Shown: positions 49,269-58,971, counted from the stretch's first letter. The stretch is DNA of 64,000 bases from Salinibacterium sp. TMP30 (GCF_038397785.1 NZ_CP151642.1:1736001-1800000); one strand, 5' to 3'. Notes: generated from the letters alone by a model not told the origin. Numbers and translations are program-made.

Positions 49269-50930
49269 CTACATCCGCTCCGGGGCGCTGACCCCGAGCA
49301 TCCAAAGACTATTGCGCAGCACCTGACCCACAGCGTCGTTGACCCAGAGGCGCGTGCGGTGCACATCCGATACCTCTTCATCGTTGAGCGGGGTGACACG
49401 ACACTGGTCGTACCAACGGTGGTAGCTGCCGGCGAGTTCTTCCGCATAACGGGCAATCCGGTGCGGTTCGCGCAATTCGGCTGCTTGCGCGACAATACGG
49501 GGGAACTCGGCGAGCACACCCAACAGGATACTTTCGGTTTCGTTCGTCAGCAGCGAGGCATCGAAGACACCGCGATCCACACCAGACTCCCCCGCATTGC
49601 GGGCAACGCTGTGCGTTCGCGCGTGGGCGTACTGCACATAGAAGACGGGGTTATCGTTCGTGCGCTTCTGCAGCACTTCGGGGTCGAGGGTGAGCGGCGA
49701 GTCAGCGGGGTAGCGTCCGAGCGAGTAGCGCAGCGCATCCGTTCCGAGCCAGTCGCGCAGGTCGTTGAGTTCGATGATGTTGCCCGCTCGCTTCGACAGT
49801 CGGGCACCGTTAATGCTCACCAGTTGACCGATCAACACCTCAATGTCTTTGGCGGGATCGTCACCGGCAGCACCGGCAAGCGCCTTCAGTCGGTGTACGT
49901 AGCCGTGGTGGTCAGCACCAAGCAGATAAATCTTGTGGGCAAAGCCACGATCACCCTTGCTCAAGTAGTAGGCGGCGTCGGCCGCGAAATACGTGTAGAT
50001 GCCATTACCGCGCTTGATGACACGGTCTTTATCGTCGCCAAAATCGGTCGTCGTGACCCACACCGCATCATCGATATCGGCGACGTGCCCTTGAGCGCGC
50101 AATCGCTCAACAGCCTCATCGATCGCGCTCTTGCCGTCATCATTCGTGGCATGAAGGGAACGCTCGCTGAACCACACATCGAAGTGCACGTTGAAGTCGG
50201 CAAGAGATTTCTTGATCTCGCCCAACTGGAGTTCGTAACCACGCTCACGGGCAACAGCGATTGCGGCATCATGGTCGAGTTCAAGCAGTTCAGGATTCGA
50301 CGCAAGAACACCCCTGGCGAGCTCAGCGATGTAATCGCCAGGGTAACCATTCTCCGGAGTCGGTTCGCCCTTCGCCGCAGCCAAAATCGAGGCGGCAAAG
50401 TTGCCCATCTGATTGCCGGCATCATTAATGTAGAACTCACTGACAAGCTCAGCACCCGCACTTTTCAGAACGCGCGCCAGCGAATCACCTAGCGCAGCCC
50501 AGCGAGTGTGGCCAATATGCAACGGGCCTGTCGGGTTTGCCGAAACGAACTCCAAGTTAATGGTCTGACCCGCGAGCGAATCGTTGCGACCGTATGCCTC
50601 ACCCTCCTCGACGATCGTCTTCGCAAGTGCACCAGCGGCAGCGGCATCCAGCGTTATGTTAATGAAGCCGGGGCCCGCAACATCTACCGCGGCGATGCCG
50701 TCAATGATGCGAACCTGCTCGGCAATTTCGGTGGCCAGCTCGCGCGGGTTTGCGCCCAGCGGCTTCGCCAGCTTCATAGCGATATTGGATGCCCAATCAC
50801 CGTGATCGCGATTGCGGGGTCGCTCTAACACCAGATCGTTCACGGTCAGGCCCAGATCGGGCGTGCCGCGGTCAGCCGCAATGCGGATGACAACAGAAAG
50901 CAGGGTGGCAGAAAGATCGGCAGGATTCAC
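49269..50930 (-). CDS. argS: Arginine--tRNA ligase
   Basis: A 553-residue class I synthetase that charges tRNA-Arg. The HIGH motif is in GPLHIGHTRWA and a KMSKS-like LSKRAGN is present. The C-terminal DALR anticodon-binding domain is complete. The open frame runs on to 51473, giving 734 residues, but the extra part is antisense to a lipoprotein gene. GTG 50930 gives the usual length and lies 7 nt after TACGCT, a leaderless pattern. Confidence 0.97.
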   Translation of the reverse strand: MNPADLSATLLSVVIRIAADRGTPDLGLTVNDLVLERPRNRDHGDWASNIAMKLAKPLGANPRELATEIAEQVRIIDGIAAVDVAGPGFINITLDAAAAGALAKTIVEEGEAYGRNDSLAGQTINLEFVSANPTGPLHIGHTRWAALGDSLARVLKSAGAELVSEFYINDAGNQMGNFAASILAAAKGEPTPENGYPGDYIAELARGVLASNPELLELDHDAAIAVARERGYELQLGEIKKSLADFNVHFDVWFSERSLHATNDDGKSAIDEAVERLRAQGHVADIDDAVWVTTTDFGDDKDRVIKRGNGIYTYFAADAAYYLSKGDRGFAHKIYLLGADHHGYVHRLKALAGAAGDDPAKDIEVLIGQLVSINGARLSKRAGNIIELNDLRDWLGTDALRYSLGRYPADSPLTLDPEVLQKRTNDNPVFYVQYAHARTHSVARNAGESGVDRGVFDASLLTNETESILLGVLAEFPRIVAQAAELREPHRIARYAEELAGSYHRWYDQCRVTPLNDEEVSDVHRTRLWVNDAVGQVLRNSLWMLGVSAPERM

Positions 50931-50937
50931 AGCATCA

Positions 50938-50943
50938 AGCGTA
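50938..50943 (-). promoter_or_regulatory. Candidate -10 box for argS
   Basis: TACGCT on the minus strand is 7 nt before the argS GTG, identical in sequence and spacing to the box before ald. It supports the short argS start. Confidence 0.45.
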
Positions 50944-51063
50944 CTGTGCGGTCGCTGAAGTTCTGTTCGGGATGGGGCGGCCCTGCTCAGGATAGGCGGC
51001 ACGGTTCGCAACTTCGCCGGGTCACTGCACGTCTTTGCCGGTGCAGGTCGCGAGAATAGGACT

Positions 51064-51648
51064 ATGGCTCTTCCACTTCGCGTTCTTCCTGCAGTTATCG
51101 CACTCAGCGCATCCGCTCTTCTGCTGACCGCGTGTGTACCCGCAGAGCCCGACCCGACGGGGCCGAACCCAACGCGCACGATTGACCCATCGAGCACTCC
51201 CTTTGCTACCCCAGAGCCCACGAGTTCCGCAACGAGCGACCCCCAGGCGACTGCCGTTGATGTGGCCTGCACTGACCTGATCACGCCGCAAGCAATGTAT
51301 GACTTCAACCCCAACTTCTTGCTGCTGAACAGCTTCACCCCGGCTTCGGGCTCACCTGCTGCGACCGCTCTTGCCTCGAAGGGTGTTGCTTGCCGTTGGG
51401 AAAACTCCACGAGCGGGGTAACGATCGACGTGTCGGTTGCTAAGCCAGCGCCGAACACGCTCGATGGGCTCAAGTCGACTGCGGGCAGCTCTGCGGATAG
51501 TTTTGACGGCTACTTTGCCGTGGCGGGCGGAACCGGCACTGCGCAGGTATTTAGCGGTGCCTACTGGGCAACCCTCAGTTCGAAGGCATTCTTCGAAGCC
51601 GGAGATGCTGTCGATCTGGTCGCAGACGTGCGCTCAGCCCTCAAGTGA
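51064..51648 (+). CDS. Small lipoprotein of unknown function
   Basis: A 194-residue protein with a type II signal peptide and lipobox LLLTAC (Cys24). A Pro/Thr/Ser-rich spacer (about 25-60) follows, then a compact domain with two Cys (VACTDL, VACRWE) that may pair. No family was recognised. It is divergent from argS and convergent with the transglutaminase-like gene, whose stop is 40 nt beyond its end. Confidence 0.85.
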   Translation: MALPLRVLPAVIALSASALLLTACVPAEPDPTGPNPTRTIDPSSTPFATPEPTSSATSDPQATAVDVACTDLITPQAMYDFNPNFLLLNSFTPASGSPAATALASKGVACRWENSTSGVTIDVSVAKPAPNTLDGLKSTAGSSADSFDGYFAVAGGTGTAQVFSGAYWATLSSKAFFEAGDAVDLVADVRSALK

Positions 51649-51688
51649 CGAGTCGCTCGCGGCTCCGCAGAATCGAGCTCTTCGTCAA

Positions 51689-52483
51689 TCAGGGAAGCTG
51701 TACCGGCGAACGATGGTCGTCGTTCGGAAGCACATCGGCCGTCGCAGTGATCACAAGATTCTGCAAGAAGAGGTCGGCCCAGTGGTTGGTGAGGAACGCA
51801 ACATCTGCGGCATCCCGACCCGTCGCAATGCGCACGAGCGACTGGCGCGGGGCGAGCCCCGTAGAATCAACAATCCACCAGGCCCCCTCTACGTATGCCT
51901 CAGCAACCGCGTGAAAATCCATCGGGCTGAGCCCTGGCGCATACACCGAGGCGTAGCGAGCTGGCACGTCTTTTGCCCGGAGCATGGCAATCGTCAGGTG
52001 GGCATAATCGCGGCACACACCTCGTCGCGTTAACAGCGAGTGTGCCGCTCCATCAGTGGCCATAGAAACACCCGGGGTGTAGCGAATATTCTGCGAGACC
52101 CAGTCGCGCACTGATTGCAGCAACTCGTGGCCGATTTGGGCCGGAAACAGCGAGCGAGCGGTAGGAGTGAGAACGTCAGACTCGCAATAGCGGCTCGGAC
52201 GCAAATATTCGACCCGGTCAATGGCGCTTAGCGGCGCAGGTTCGGGCGTTGCCTCGACGGTAGCGGCATAGTCCACAACAAGTCGCCCCGGGCCCGCAAT
52301 GAGCGTGTGCAGCCGGGTTCCGCGCGCATCAACCAACTCGGTTGGGTGCTGGGGTGCGTCATCCAACACGAAATCAAGGGACTCGGATGCTGTGGGCCAC
52401 GAGGCCGCGACAGCAATGCTGAAGACCATTTCGGTGCGACCGCGAAGGTCAAGTTCTTGGTGGGACGAAACGGTACGCAACAT
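51689..52483 (-). CDS. Transglutaminase-like (cysteine protease fold) protein with intact triad
   Basis: A 264-residue cytoplasmic protein. An N-terminal beta-rich domain leads to a transglutaminase core with catalytic Cys157 (RGVCRDYA), His191 (DFHAVAEAY) and Asp206 (IVDSTG). The triad is complete, unlike that of the TgpA-like protein at 8379. Substrate and role are unknown; related stand-alone proteins are often proteases or peptide-processing enzymes. Confidence 0.9.
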   Translation of the reverse strand: MLRTVSSHQELDLRGRTEMVFSIAVAASWPTASESLDFVLDDAPQHPTELVDARGTRLHTLIAGPGRLVVDYAATVEATPEPAPLSAIDRVEYLRPSRYCESDVLTPTARSLFPAQIGHELLQSVRDWVSQNIRYTPGVSMATDGAAHSLLTRRGVCRDYAHLTIAMLRAKDVPARYASVYAPGLSPMDFHAVAEAYVEGAWWIVDSTGLAPRQSLVRIATGRDAADVAFLTNHWADLFLQNLVITATADVLPNDDHRSPVQLP

Positions 52484-52569
52484 GCCTCGATACTGTCATG
52501 GGAAGCTGACACCGACATCAGAACAGCGTGCTAATTGTTGGGGCGATTGCTTGCTAAGCTAGCCTCCTT

Positions 52570-52642
52570 GCCTTCGTAGCTCAGGGGATAGAGCGCCGGT
52601 TTCCGGTACCGTAGGTCGGGGGTTCGATTCCCTCCGGGGGCA
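52570..52642 (+). tRNA. tRNA-Arg (anticodon CCG)
   Basis: A 73-nt cloverleaf. The acceptor stem is GCCTTCG/CGGGGGC with G-U pairs, the D stem GCTC/GAGC, the anticodon loop TTCCGGT with CCG at 34-36, and the T loop TTCGATT. The discriminator is A, and CCA is not encoded. It reads CGG codons. One mismatch at the base of the anticodon stem is seen. Confidence 0.95.
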
Positions 52643-52656
52643 CTGTTATTTCGGGC

Positions 52657-52694
52657 CCGGCAGCAGATACAGACTCTCTGCCGGCGAAGTTTTT
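52657..52694 (+). terminator. Rho-independent terminator of the tRNA gene
   Basis: CCGGCAG (52657-52663) pairs with CTGCCGG (52678-52684) across a 14-nt loop, followed by CGAAGTTTTTCT. It lies 15 nt after the tRNA, as expected for its terminator. Confidence 0.6.
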
Positions 52695-52712
52695 CTCGGC
52701 ATCCCCCCGCGT

Positions 52713-53185
52713 CTATTCCTCGACCACAATTCCTAGGTGGTTAGCGAGGAGAGGGGCCAGTCCAGCGAGTTGATACGAGTTGATGGTGGTGCCTTCAAGG
52801 TGTGCGACACCGGAGAGCTGGCGTAGCGCTAGCGATCGAAGATCGACGTTAGTGAGAACAGAGCGCGTGAGATCGAGGGTGTTGATCTGGGTGTTCTCGA
52901 ACCAGACACGGTTTATAGTGGCTGTGCCGAGATCAAGCTCATCGATGCGGCAGTCGTCGAAGACAACATCCTGAAGGTGTGCCCCTCGCAAGTTGAGGTA
53001 GCCGACGCGGCAATGGGTGAAACGGACAGATTTTTACATTGACTCATAAAATTCGGCAGAGCCCAGCCGAGATCCTTCAACGTTGACGTCACGAAAATCG
53101 AGCGAGGAGCGCCGAAGATTGGCGCAGTGAGCCGGCAGAACCGAGTTTCGACGAGAGGTGCAGCCGTCAAAGTTTTTTTAGCCAT
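52713..53185 (-). pseudogene. Pentapeptide-repeat protein gene, frameshifted and interrupted
   Basis: The 92-residue frame 52713-52991 has pentapeptide-repeat-like steps (LNLRGAHLQDVVFDDC, FENTQINTLDL, LDLTRSVLTNVDLRSL). The same frame continues upstream as NFDGCTSRRN, LRRSSLDFRDVNVEGSRL and AEFYESM, then hits an in-frame TAA at about 53037. The likely start, ATG 53185 (MAKK), is one base out of frame with NFDGC. The shift falls in a run of seven A; eight A would restore MAKKNFDGC. Two lesions therefore separate the parts, and the intact protein would have been about 157 residues. It is probably a recent pseudogene; -1 slippage at AAAAAAC cannot rescue the TAA. Confidence 0.7.
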
Positions 53186-53261
53186 GCAATCAGTTGCTTC
53201 CTGAAGTGTTAATTAGGTTGAGGTTTCGACGCTAGCCCAGACTCCTGATGCTCCCTCCCAC

Positions 53262-53267
53262 TATTAT
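53262..53267 (+). promoter_or_regulatory. Candidate -10 box before the alpha/beta hydrolase
   Basis: TATTAT ends 6 nt before ATG 53274, the spacing seen at other leaderless starts in the window. No clear -35. Confidence 0.4.
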
Positions 53268-53273
53268 TTGGGG

Positions 53274-54077
53274 ATGTGGCAACCAGCGAAGCAGCACGAA
53301 AAACCCGGTCTGGACCACGAGGAACAGACCCTCCGCGACGGCGATTTGGTTTTCCGTGCAATGCGGTCCTCCGGCCCGCCAAGCACCGGGCGACCTCCGT
53401 TCGTCTTGATTCATGGGATCGGCATGTCGCATCGTTACCTCACGCGCCTTCATAACGTGCTCTCGGAGATGGACGAGGTTTACTCCATTGACTTGCCCGG
53501 ATTCGGCGGTCTCCCGAAACCAGCTAAATCTCTGGGGGTCCCGGAGATGGCACGAGCCCTCGGGCGGGTATTGGACCGGCTCGGAATCGAGCAGGCTGTC
53601 CTGGTTGGACACTCCATGGGCACCCAGTGGGTCGTCGAGCTCGCCGCACAGCGACCAGAGCTCGCGACGCACGTCGCCGCTGTCGGCCCCGTTGTTGACG
53701 ATACTCACCGCTCGATTTTCACCCAAACAGTCGCCCTCGGTGTTGATGCGCTCGGCGAGCCGACGAGCGCCAACCTGCTGGCATTCACCGACTTCCTTCG
53801 CTGCGGTCCATCGTGGTTCCTTACTCAAGCAGGACAGATGGTCGCTTACCCGATCGAGGACCGCGTTCCGGGACTCCTGATGCCCCTCCTGCTCCTGCGG
53901 GGTGGACGTGACCGCGTTGCCGGGATGGACTGGTGCCGGCGACTTCGAGGTGACGCACGCTCAGTCACGCTCGTGACAGTCCCCGGCCATCAACACTTTG
54001 TCCAACGCACCGCGCCCAGGGCAGTTGCATCCGCCCTCCATGCCTTCACGCGCAAGGATGCTCCGCCCGCCAGCTGA
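53274..54077 (+). CDS. Alpha/beta hydrolase
   Basis: A 267-residue hydrolase. The oxyanion region HGIGMSHRYL, the nucleophile elbow GHSMG, a late Asp in LLRGGRDRV and the catalytic His in VPGHQHFVQ fit the fold. The substrate cannot be told. ATG 53274 is preferred over TTG 53268 because TATTAT lies 6 nt upstream. It is surrounded by a decayed gene and convergent with the RamB-like regulator gene, and it may be an accessory gene. Confidence 0.88.
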   Translation: MWQPAKQHEKPGLDHEEQTLRDGDLVFRAMRSSGPPSTGRPPFVLIHGIGMSHRYLTRLHNVLSEMDEVYSIDLPGFGGLPKPAKSLGVPEMARALGRVLDRLGIEQAVLVGHSMGTQWVVELAAQRPELATHVAAVGPVVDDTHRSIFTQTVALGVDALGEPTSANLLAFTDFLRCGPSWFLTQAGQMVAYPIEDRVPGLLMPLLLLRGGRDRVAGMDWCRRLRGDARSVTLVTVPGHQHFVQRTAPRAVASALHAFTRKDAPPAS

Positions 54078-54151
54078 AGCATGGATGACCGGGAACACCG
54101 CAGCACCGTCACGCTGATGAACGCGAGTTGCCCACCATTTCGCCACGCTGC

Positions 54152-55588
54152 TTAGTGCGCGTCGATCGAATGCAGCTCCAAAAACTCGTAAAGTTCGCGG
54201 TCGTCAACGCCGGGGAAAGTTCCTGACGGCAGCGGCGACAGGATGTGGGCGTGCAGCTTGGCGCTCGACCATGCATTGCCCGACCACCGGTCGCGCAAAA
54301 CATCTTCGGGCTTGCGGCAGCACGTCTCATCGGGGCACGTGGACGCTCGACGGTTGTCGGTCGCGCGCCCGCGGAACCATTTGGAGTGCGAGAAAGGCAC
54401 GCCGATGGTGATGGAGAACTCTTCGGCATCCGTGGTTCCCGTCTGGGTGGATTCGAAGAAGCTGCCCTCGGGGGTGTCGGTGTACTGGTAGAACTCCGTG
54501 GTGCGGTTGGTGCGCGTGAATGCGGTTCGAGCGCTCCAATTGCGGCACACAAACTGCCCCTCGGCTGAGCCAGTAACATCCACCGGCAAACGCAGGCCAT
54601 CATTTTCGTACGCCTTGTAGACAGCGCCGTCGTCACCCACACGCAAAAAATGGGTCTCAAGGTCAAGGTGCGAGGTCGCAAGGTTAGTGAAGCGTAACGC
54701 TGCCGCCTCGTGGGTGACACCAAACGCATCCCGAAAGTCTTCAACCGCAATATTGCGCTGCGTTTTGGCGTCGCTCAAGAACTCAACCGACTGCTTCAAT
54801 GGCATCAGGACGGCCGCCGCGAAGTAGTTAATCTCCAGACGCTGATGCAAAAACTCGGCGTAGCTGGTGGGTTCGGTGTGCCCGAGAACACGATGTGCCA
54901 TCGCCTGAAGGGCCATCGACCGCAAGCCGTGTCCACCAGGAATCGATGCAGGCGGCAAGTAGATGCGCCCGTGCTTGAGGTCGGTAACCGAACGCGCCGA
55001 ATGCGGCAGATCGTGCACATGCACCAGCTCGAAGCCCAAGGACTCTGCCATCAAACTCACGGCGCGGTGGGTGAGCGCCCCGGTGGTGTGGTTGCCGGCG
55101 AGAGTCAACTTTTCGGCTTCTCGTTCGAGATCGGGTAGGTAGTTATCGAGGGTGCGCATCTGCTGACGCAATTCGGTATTGGCTCGACGAGCTTCTTCAG
55201 GCGTCGCGATCGCCTGGCGCGAACGCGTAGCGAGTTCATGATGCAACCCAACTATCGCTTCAAGGGTCTCGTCAGGGATCCCCTTCGACGGGCGAATCTT
55301 GGGCAAGCCGAGCGCTGCATAGATCGTGCTGCGTTGCACCCGATCCAACTCAATCTCTAGTGCCGCACGTTTAGTGGGCGGGGCTTCGTCGAGCAGATCA
55401 GCCAATTGGATGTCCGTGGCCGAAGCAATCGCCGAAAGCAAGGTCAGTCGAGGCTCACGACGTCCGTTTTCCATCAGCGAAAGCTGACTGCCAGCAACCC
55501 CCACGCGATCTCCCAGTTGGTCGAGAGTGAATCCCGCCGTCGTGCGGAAGTGCCGGATGCGTTGTCCCAAAGTCACAAGATCATTCAC
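54152..55588 (-). CDS. RamB/ScfR-like transcriptional regulator
   Basis: A 478-residue regulator. An XRE-type helix-turn-helix lies at ~8-62 (FTLDQLGDRVGVAGSQLSLM). A central ImmA/IrrE-like domain has AMAHRVLGH, where the usual HExxH metal motif is degenerate. A C-terminal domain carries CPDETCC. This layout matches RamB of Corynebacterium and Mycobacterium, which controls acetate and glyoxylate genes. It is divergent from pckG, consistent with carbon control. GTG 55588 lies 6 nt after a TATAGT box and is probably leaderless. Confidence 0.88.
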   Translation of the reverse strand: MNDLVTLGQRIRHFRTTAGFTLDQLGDRVGVAGSQLSLMENGRREPRLTLLSAIASATDIQLADLLDEAPPTKRAALEIELDRVQRSTIYAALGLPKIRPSKGIPDETLEAIVGLHHELATRSRQAIATPEEARRANTELRQQMRTLDNYLPDLEREAEKLTLAGNHTTGALTHRAVSLMAESLGFELVHVHDLPHSARSVTDLKHGRIYLPPASIPGGHGLRSMALQAMAHRVLGHTEPTSYAEFLHQRLEINYFAAAVLMPLKQSVEFLSDAKTQRNIAVEDFRDAFGVTHEAAALRFTNLATSHLDLETHFLRVGDDGAVYKAYENDGLRLPVDVTGSAEGQFVCRNWSARTAFTRTNRTTEFYQYTDTPEGSFFESTQTGTTDAEEFSITIGVPFSHSKWFRGRATDNRRASTCPDETCCRKPEDVLRDRWSGNAWSSAKLHAHILSPLPSGTFPGVDDRELYEFLELHSIDAH

Positions 55589-55594
55589 AGGTTC

Positions 55595-55621
55595 ACTATA
55601 ACTAAAGAACGCAGATTCTTT
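55595..55621 (-). promoter_or_regulatory. ramB-like promoter and palindromic operator candidate
   Basis: On the minus strand TATAGT (55595-55600) ends 6 nt before the regulator's GTG. Directly upstream lies a perfect palindrome, AAAGAA-N6-TTCTTT (55604-55621), in the -35/-10 spacer region. A protein bound there would block the promoter, so autorepression is likely. The same site is about 92 nt before pckG. Confidence 0.55.
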
Positions 55622-55712
55622 TCACACTAATCTCGAGCAACGTACAGAAAAGTGCGTGATCATCGAATAAGAACAGTTTTTTCAGCACCACAGAAACCAG
55701 CGGAAGGTAGAA

Positions 55713-57542
55713 ATGAGCATCGCCGAGATGACAAAGACCCACTTCTCCGCACCCGACGGAACCCACCCCAGCGTCATCGCTTGGGTGGAAGAGATCGCCA
55801 CCCTTACACAGCCCGATGAGGTTGTCTGGTGCACCGGCAGCGCCGAAGAAGCCGACCAGATTGCCGACCTCATGGTCGAAGCCGGAACGCTCACGCGCCT
55901 CAACGATGAGTACCGCCCTCACAGCTTCCTCGCTCGCAGTGATCCCAGTGATGTCGCTCGCGTCGAATCACGCACCTTCATCTGTTCCGCCAATGAGAGC
56001 GATGCCGGCCCTTCCAACAACTGGGCTGCTCCCGCAGAAATGCGCACCACTCTCGACGGACTCTTCGCAGGCAGCATGCGCGGTCGCCGGATGTTCGTCG
56101 TTCCGTTCTCGATGGGCCCGCTCGGTTCTCCACTCGCCAAAATTGGGGTTCAAGTCACCGACTCCCCCTACGTCGTCTTGAGCATGGGCATCATGACGCG
56201 CATGGGAACCGCCGTTCTCGAATCGATTGATGACTCCACTGAATGGGTGCGCGCCATCCACAGCGTTGGGGCCCCACTCGCTGCCAACGACACCGATGTG
56301 CCGTGGCCATGCAACCAGACCAAATACATCAGCCATTTCCCGGAAACTCGCGAAATCTGGTCGTTTGGTTCTGCCTACGGCGGAAACGCGATTCTCGCCA
56401 AAAAGTCGTTCGCTCTTCGTATCGCCTCGGTGATTGCTCGTGACGAAGGATGGCTCGCTGAGCACATGCTTCTGCTCAAACTCACCAACCCGCGCGGTCG
56501 TGTCTTCCACATTGCGGCAGCGTTCCCCAGCGCGTGTGGCAAAACGAATCTCGCGATGATCAAGCCCACCATTCCCGGGTGGAAAGCCGAGACGATTGGT
56601 GACGACATCGCGTGGCTCGGCAAGGGAGCTGATGGGCGACTCCGCGCCATCAACCCCGAAGCAGGCTTCTTCGGCGTAGCCCCAGGAACCGGCTACAGCA
56701 CCAACGAGACCGCAATGGACACCATCTGGGGCCACACGGTCTTCACCAATGTCGCGCTCAAAGACAACGGCGACGTGTGGTGGGAAGGTATGACAGATGA
56801 GGCTCCTGAGCACCTCATCGACTGGCAGGGAAACGACTGGTCGCCAGAATCTGGCAGCCCGTCGTCACACGCCAACTCACGTTTTACTGTGGCAGCAGCA
56901 CAATGCCCCACCATCGCAGATGACTGGGAGTCACCACAGGGCGTCGTCATTGACGCAATAATCTTCGGCGGTCGCCGCGCGACCAACGTGCCGCTAGTGG
57001 TGGAGGCACGAGATTGGGAGCATGGCGTCTACCTGGGCGCCACTATCTCATCTGAGCGGACGGCGGCTGCCGAAGGCACCATTGGCGAACTACGGCGTGA
57101 CCCGTTTGCCATGATGCCTTTCTGCGGATACAACATGGCCGATCACTGGGCACACTGGCTCTCCGTCGGTCAAGATCTGCGCACCTCGGGCACAGTTCCT
57201 CGCATCTTCCAGGTGAACTGGTTCCGCAAGGGCCCCGATGGATCCTTTCTCTGGCCCGGCTTTGGTGAGAACTCGCGCGTTCTTGAATGGATTCTTGAGC
57301 GGGTTGACGGCAAAGTCGCTGCCCGGGACAGTGCCCTCGGATTGCTCCCCCGCGACGGGGAACTCAACATCGACGGCCTTGAGCTCAGCGATGAGACCAT
57401 GCAGCAGCTGTTCGCGATCGACACCGACTCGTGGAAAGCAGAAGCGGCATCCACTGAGGAATTTTTCGCCACGTTCGACGGGCGCGTTCCGGCAGCGGTA
57501 ACCCGCCAACTTGAGCACCTCAAAGTGCGCCTCAACGCCTAA
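55713..57542 (+). CDS. pckG: Phosphoenolpyruvate carboxykinase (GTP)
   Basis: A 609-residue enzyme of the GTP class that converts oxaloacetate and GTP to PEP, the entry to gluconeogenesis. The P-loop-like kinase-1a motif [12 protein letters not shown] contains the reactive Cys, and substrate-binding regions ([29 protein letters not shown]) are present. GGAAGG lies 6 nt before the ATG. The divergent RamB-like regulator is a likely controller. Confidence 0.98.
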   Translation: MSIAEMTKTHFSAPDGTHPSVIAWVEEIATLTQPDEVVWCTGSAEEADQIADLMVEAGTLTRLNDEYRPHSFLARSDPSDVARVESRTFICSANESDAGPSNNWAAPAEMRTTLDGLFAGSMRGRRMFVVPFSMGPLGSPLAKIGVQVTDSPYVVLSMGIMTRMGTAVLESIDDSTEWVRAIHSVGAPLAANDTDVPWPCNQTKYISHFPETREIWSFGSAYGGNAILAKKSFALRIASVIARDEGWLAEHMLLLKLTNPRGRVFHIAAAFPSACGKTNLAMIKPTIPGWKAETIGDDIAWLGKGADGRLRAINPEAGFFGVAPGTGYSTNETAMDTIWGHTVFTNVALKDNGDVWWEGMTDEAPEHLIDWQGNDWSPESGSPSSHANSRFTVAAAQCPTIADDWESPQGVVIDAIIFGGRRATNVPLVVEARDWEHGVYLGATISSERTAAAEGTIGELRRDPFAMMPFCGYNMADHWAHWLSVGQDLRTSGTVPRIFQVNWFRKGPDGSFLWPGFGENSRVLEWILERVDGKVAARDSALGLLPRDGELNIDGLELSDETMQQLFAIDTDSWKAEAASTEEFFATFDGRVPAAVTRQLEHLKVRLNA

Positions 57543-57646
57543 CCAACGAAACCGCCTCGCCGTTCGTCTTTACTAGTGTGACCACAATTGCGCTAACTGT
57601 GGGCCATTCCTCGGCCACAATAGAGACAACGGCGAGGAGGGGCTCA

Positions 57647-58186
57647 GTGGCTGAGACCGAAAACACCCCTGCCCGCTGGGAAGACGTGGTCACGCAACTC
57701 GTTGCTGAGCGAGGCGAAGCCTTGACGCGCTATGCATACCTGATCTCCGGCAACCGTGAAGACGCCTCCGACCTTGTACATGACGCACTCGTCAAGACCT
57801 TCGGTCGGCTACGAAACGGGTTTACTATCGCGAGCGCGGAAGCGTATGTACGAAAGGCGATCCTCAATACCTACCTCGACCGCGGGCGACGCATCAGCCG
57901 CTGGCGCAAAATCGCCCACCTCGCTGTTGAACCCGAGATGCTGCAATCACCGGATGCCGACACCGAAATCCGGCTCGATCTGCAGTCTCAACTGATGAAG
58001 CTGCGACCGCGCGAACGTGCCTGCTTGGTTCTGCGATACTACGAAGACCTCAAAGTGGATGACATCGCCGATACACTGCAGATCAGCTCTGGAGCGGTGA
58101 AACGCTACTTGAGTGATGCTCTAGCCCGAATGGCGGTGGGACTCGATCGCACCGAGCCACACGACCTCGGGGGCGACCATGGTTGA
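57647..58186 (+). CDS. ECF (SigE-family) RNA polymerase sigma factor
   Basis: A 179-residue extracytoplasmic-function sigma factor. Region 2 covers about 18-85 (YLISGNREDASDLVHDALVKTF) and region 4 about 125-170 (YYEDLKVDDIADTLQISSGAVKRYL). GTG 57647 is chosen because GGAGG precedes it by 7-8 nt; the frame is open from 57578. Its end overlaps the next gene by 8 nt, as with sigma/anti-sigma pairs. Confidence 0.93.
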   Translation: MAETENTPARWEDVVTQLVAERGEALTRYAYLISGNREDASDLVHDALVKTFGRLRNGFTIASAEAYVRKAILNTYLDRGRRISRWRKIAHLAVEPEMLQSPDADTEIRLDLQSQLMKLRPRERACLVLRYYEDLKVDDIADTLQISSGAVKRYLSDALARMAVGLDRTEPHDLGGDHG

Positions 58187-58916
58187 CGAATCCGACATCC
58201 GCTCTCACCTAGTTGACGCGGAAACTCCAGCGATTGCGATCAACACTGACGCGATAATTTCACGCAGCAAGGCTCGACGTCGGCCACGTCAGCTTGCCGT
58301 GGGTGCGGTGAGCGTTCTTGCGGCGGCATCCCTCGTTTTCGCCGGAGTGAACACGTTCCCACGCACCGGCGATCTCACTACAGCGGGCAGCATGGCAGAC
58401 GAATCGAGCACTCGTATGGACAGCGATGCGGGCGCAGACAATGCTGAGTCGTACCTCGCACCAGATGCCGTCATGGACAGGGAAACCTGCGGGGCGATCA
58501 TCCCCAGCCAGGCGGCGTCACCCTATGGCCTTGCTCTTGAGCTTGACCTTCCTGGCCCGGTGACGGCATCCGGTAGCGCCTTCGGAACAGTTCGACTCAC
58601 GAACACATCGGATGTCGCAGTAACGGGAACGACAGCGTCGGTGCCCGACGTGAATCTGACCCGAGACTCGGTCTCGATTTCGCATAGCCCCGACGCTCAG
58701 ATTTTGTCGGTCATCCCTGTCAACCTCCAGCCCGGCCAGAGCATCGAATTTGCCGTTTCGCTTGCAATCTACGACTGCACGACCATCGACACCGGCGGCA
58801 TGGTCGAGCCCGGCATCTACACGGCAAGCACGTCGCTTGCCTTCGTTCCGTCAGACCCCGAGATCGGCGAGGCTGCCGGAGTGCGCAGCTCACCGTCGAC
58901 CATTGTTCTGCAGTAA
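58179..58916 (+). CDS. Membrane protein coupled to the sigma factor (possible anti-sigma factor)
   Basis: A 245-residue protein. About 36 cytoplasmic residues precede one transmembrane helix (~36-58), and the rest is an outer domain with a beta-sandwich pattern and two Cys (ETCGAI, YDCTTI) that may form a disulfide. The 8-nt overlap with the sigma gene and the topology suggest an anti-sigma role. The short cytoplasmic part lacks the HxxxCxxC zinc motif of ZAS anti-sigma factors. Confidence 0.75.
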   Translation: MVDESDIRSHLVDAETPAIAINTDAIISRSKARRRPRQLAVGAVSVLAAASLVFAGVNTFPRTGDLTTAGSMADESSTRMDSDAGADNAESYLAPDAVMDRETCGAIIPSQAASPYGLALELDLPGPVTASGSAFGTVRLTNTSDVAVTGTTASVPDVNLTRDSVSISHSPDAQILSVIPVNLQPGQSIEFAVSLAIYDCTTIDTGGMVEPGIYTASTSLAFVPSDPEIGEAAGVRSSPSTIVLQ

Positions 58917-58971
58917 CGACAGCTCGCTTCGCTAGACTCCTCGTGTCACTTTCGTCGACGAAGGAGCATCC

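Noticed and set aside
50931-51473. N-terminal extension of argS to 734 residues
   Set aside because: The added 181 residues are low-complexity, antisense to a lipoprotein gene with a good signal peptide, and unlike ArgS. The GTG at 50930 gives the family length.
52570-54150. Small genomic island at tRNA-Arg(CCG)
   Set aside because: No integrase was seen, and I found no second copy of the tRNA 3' end downstream. The decayed gene and hydrolase alone do not show integration.
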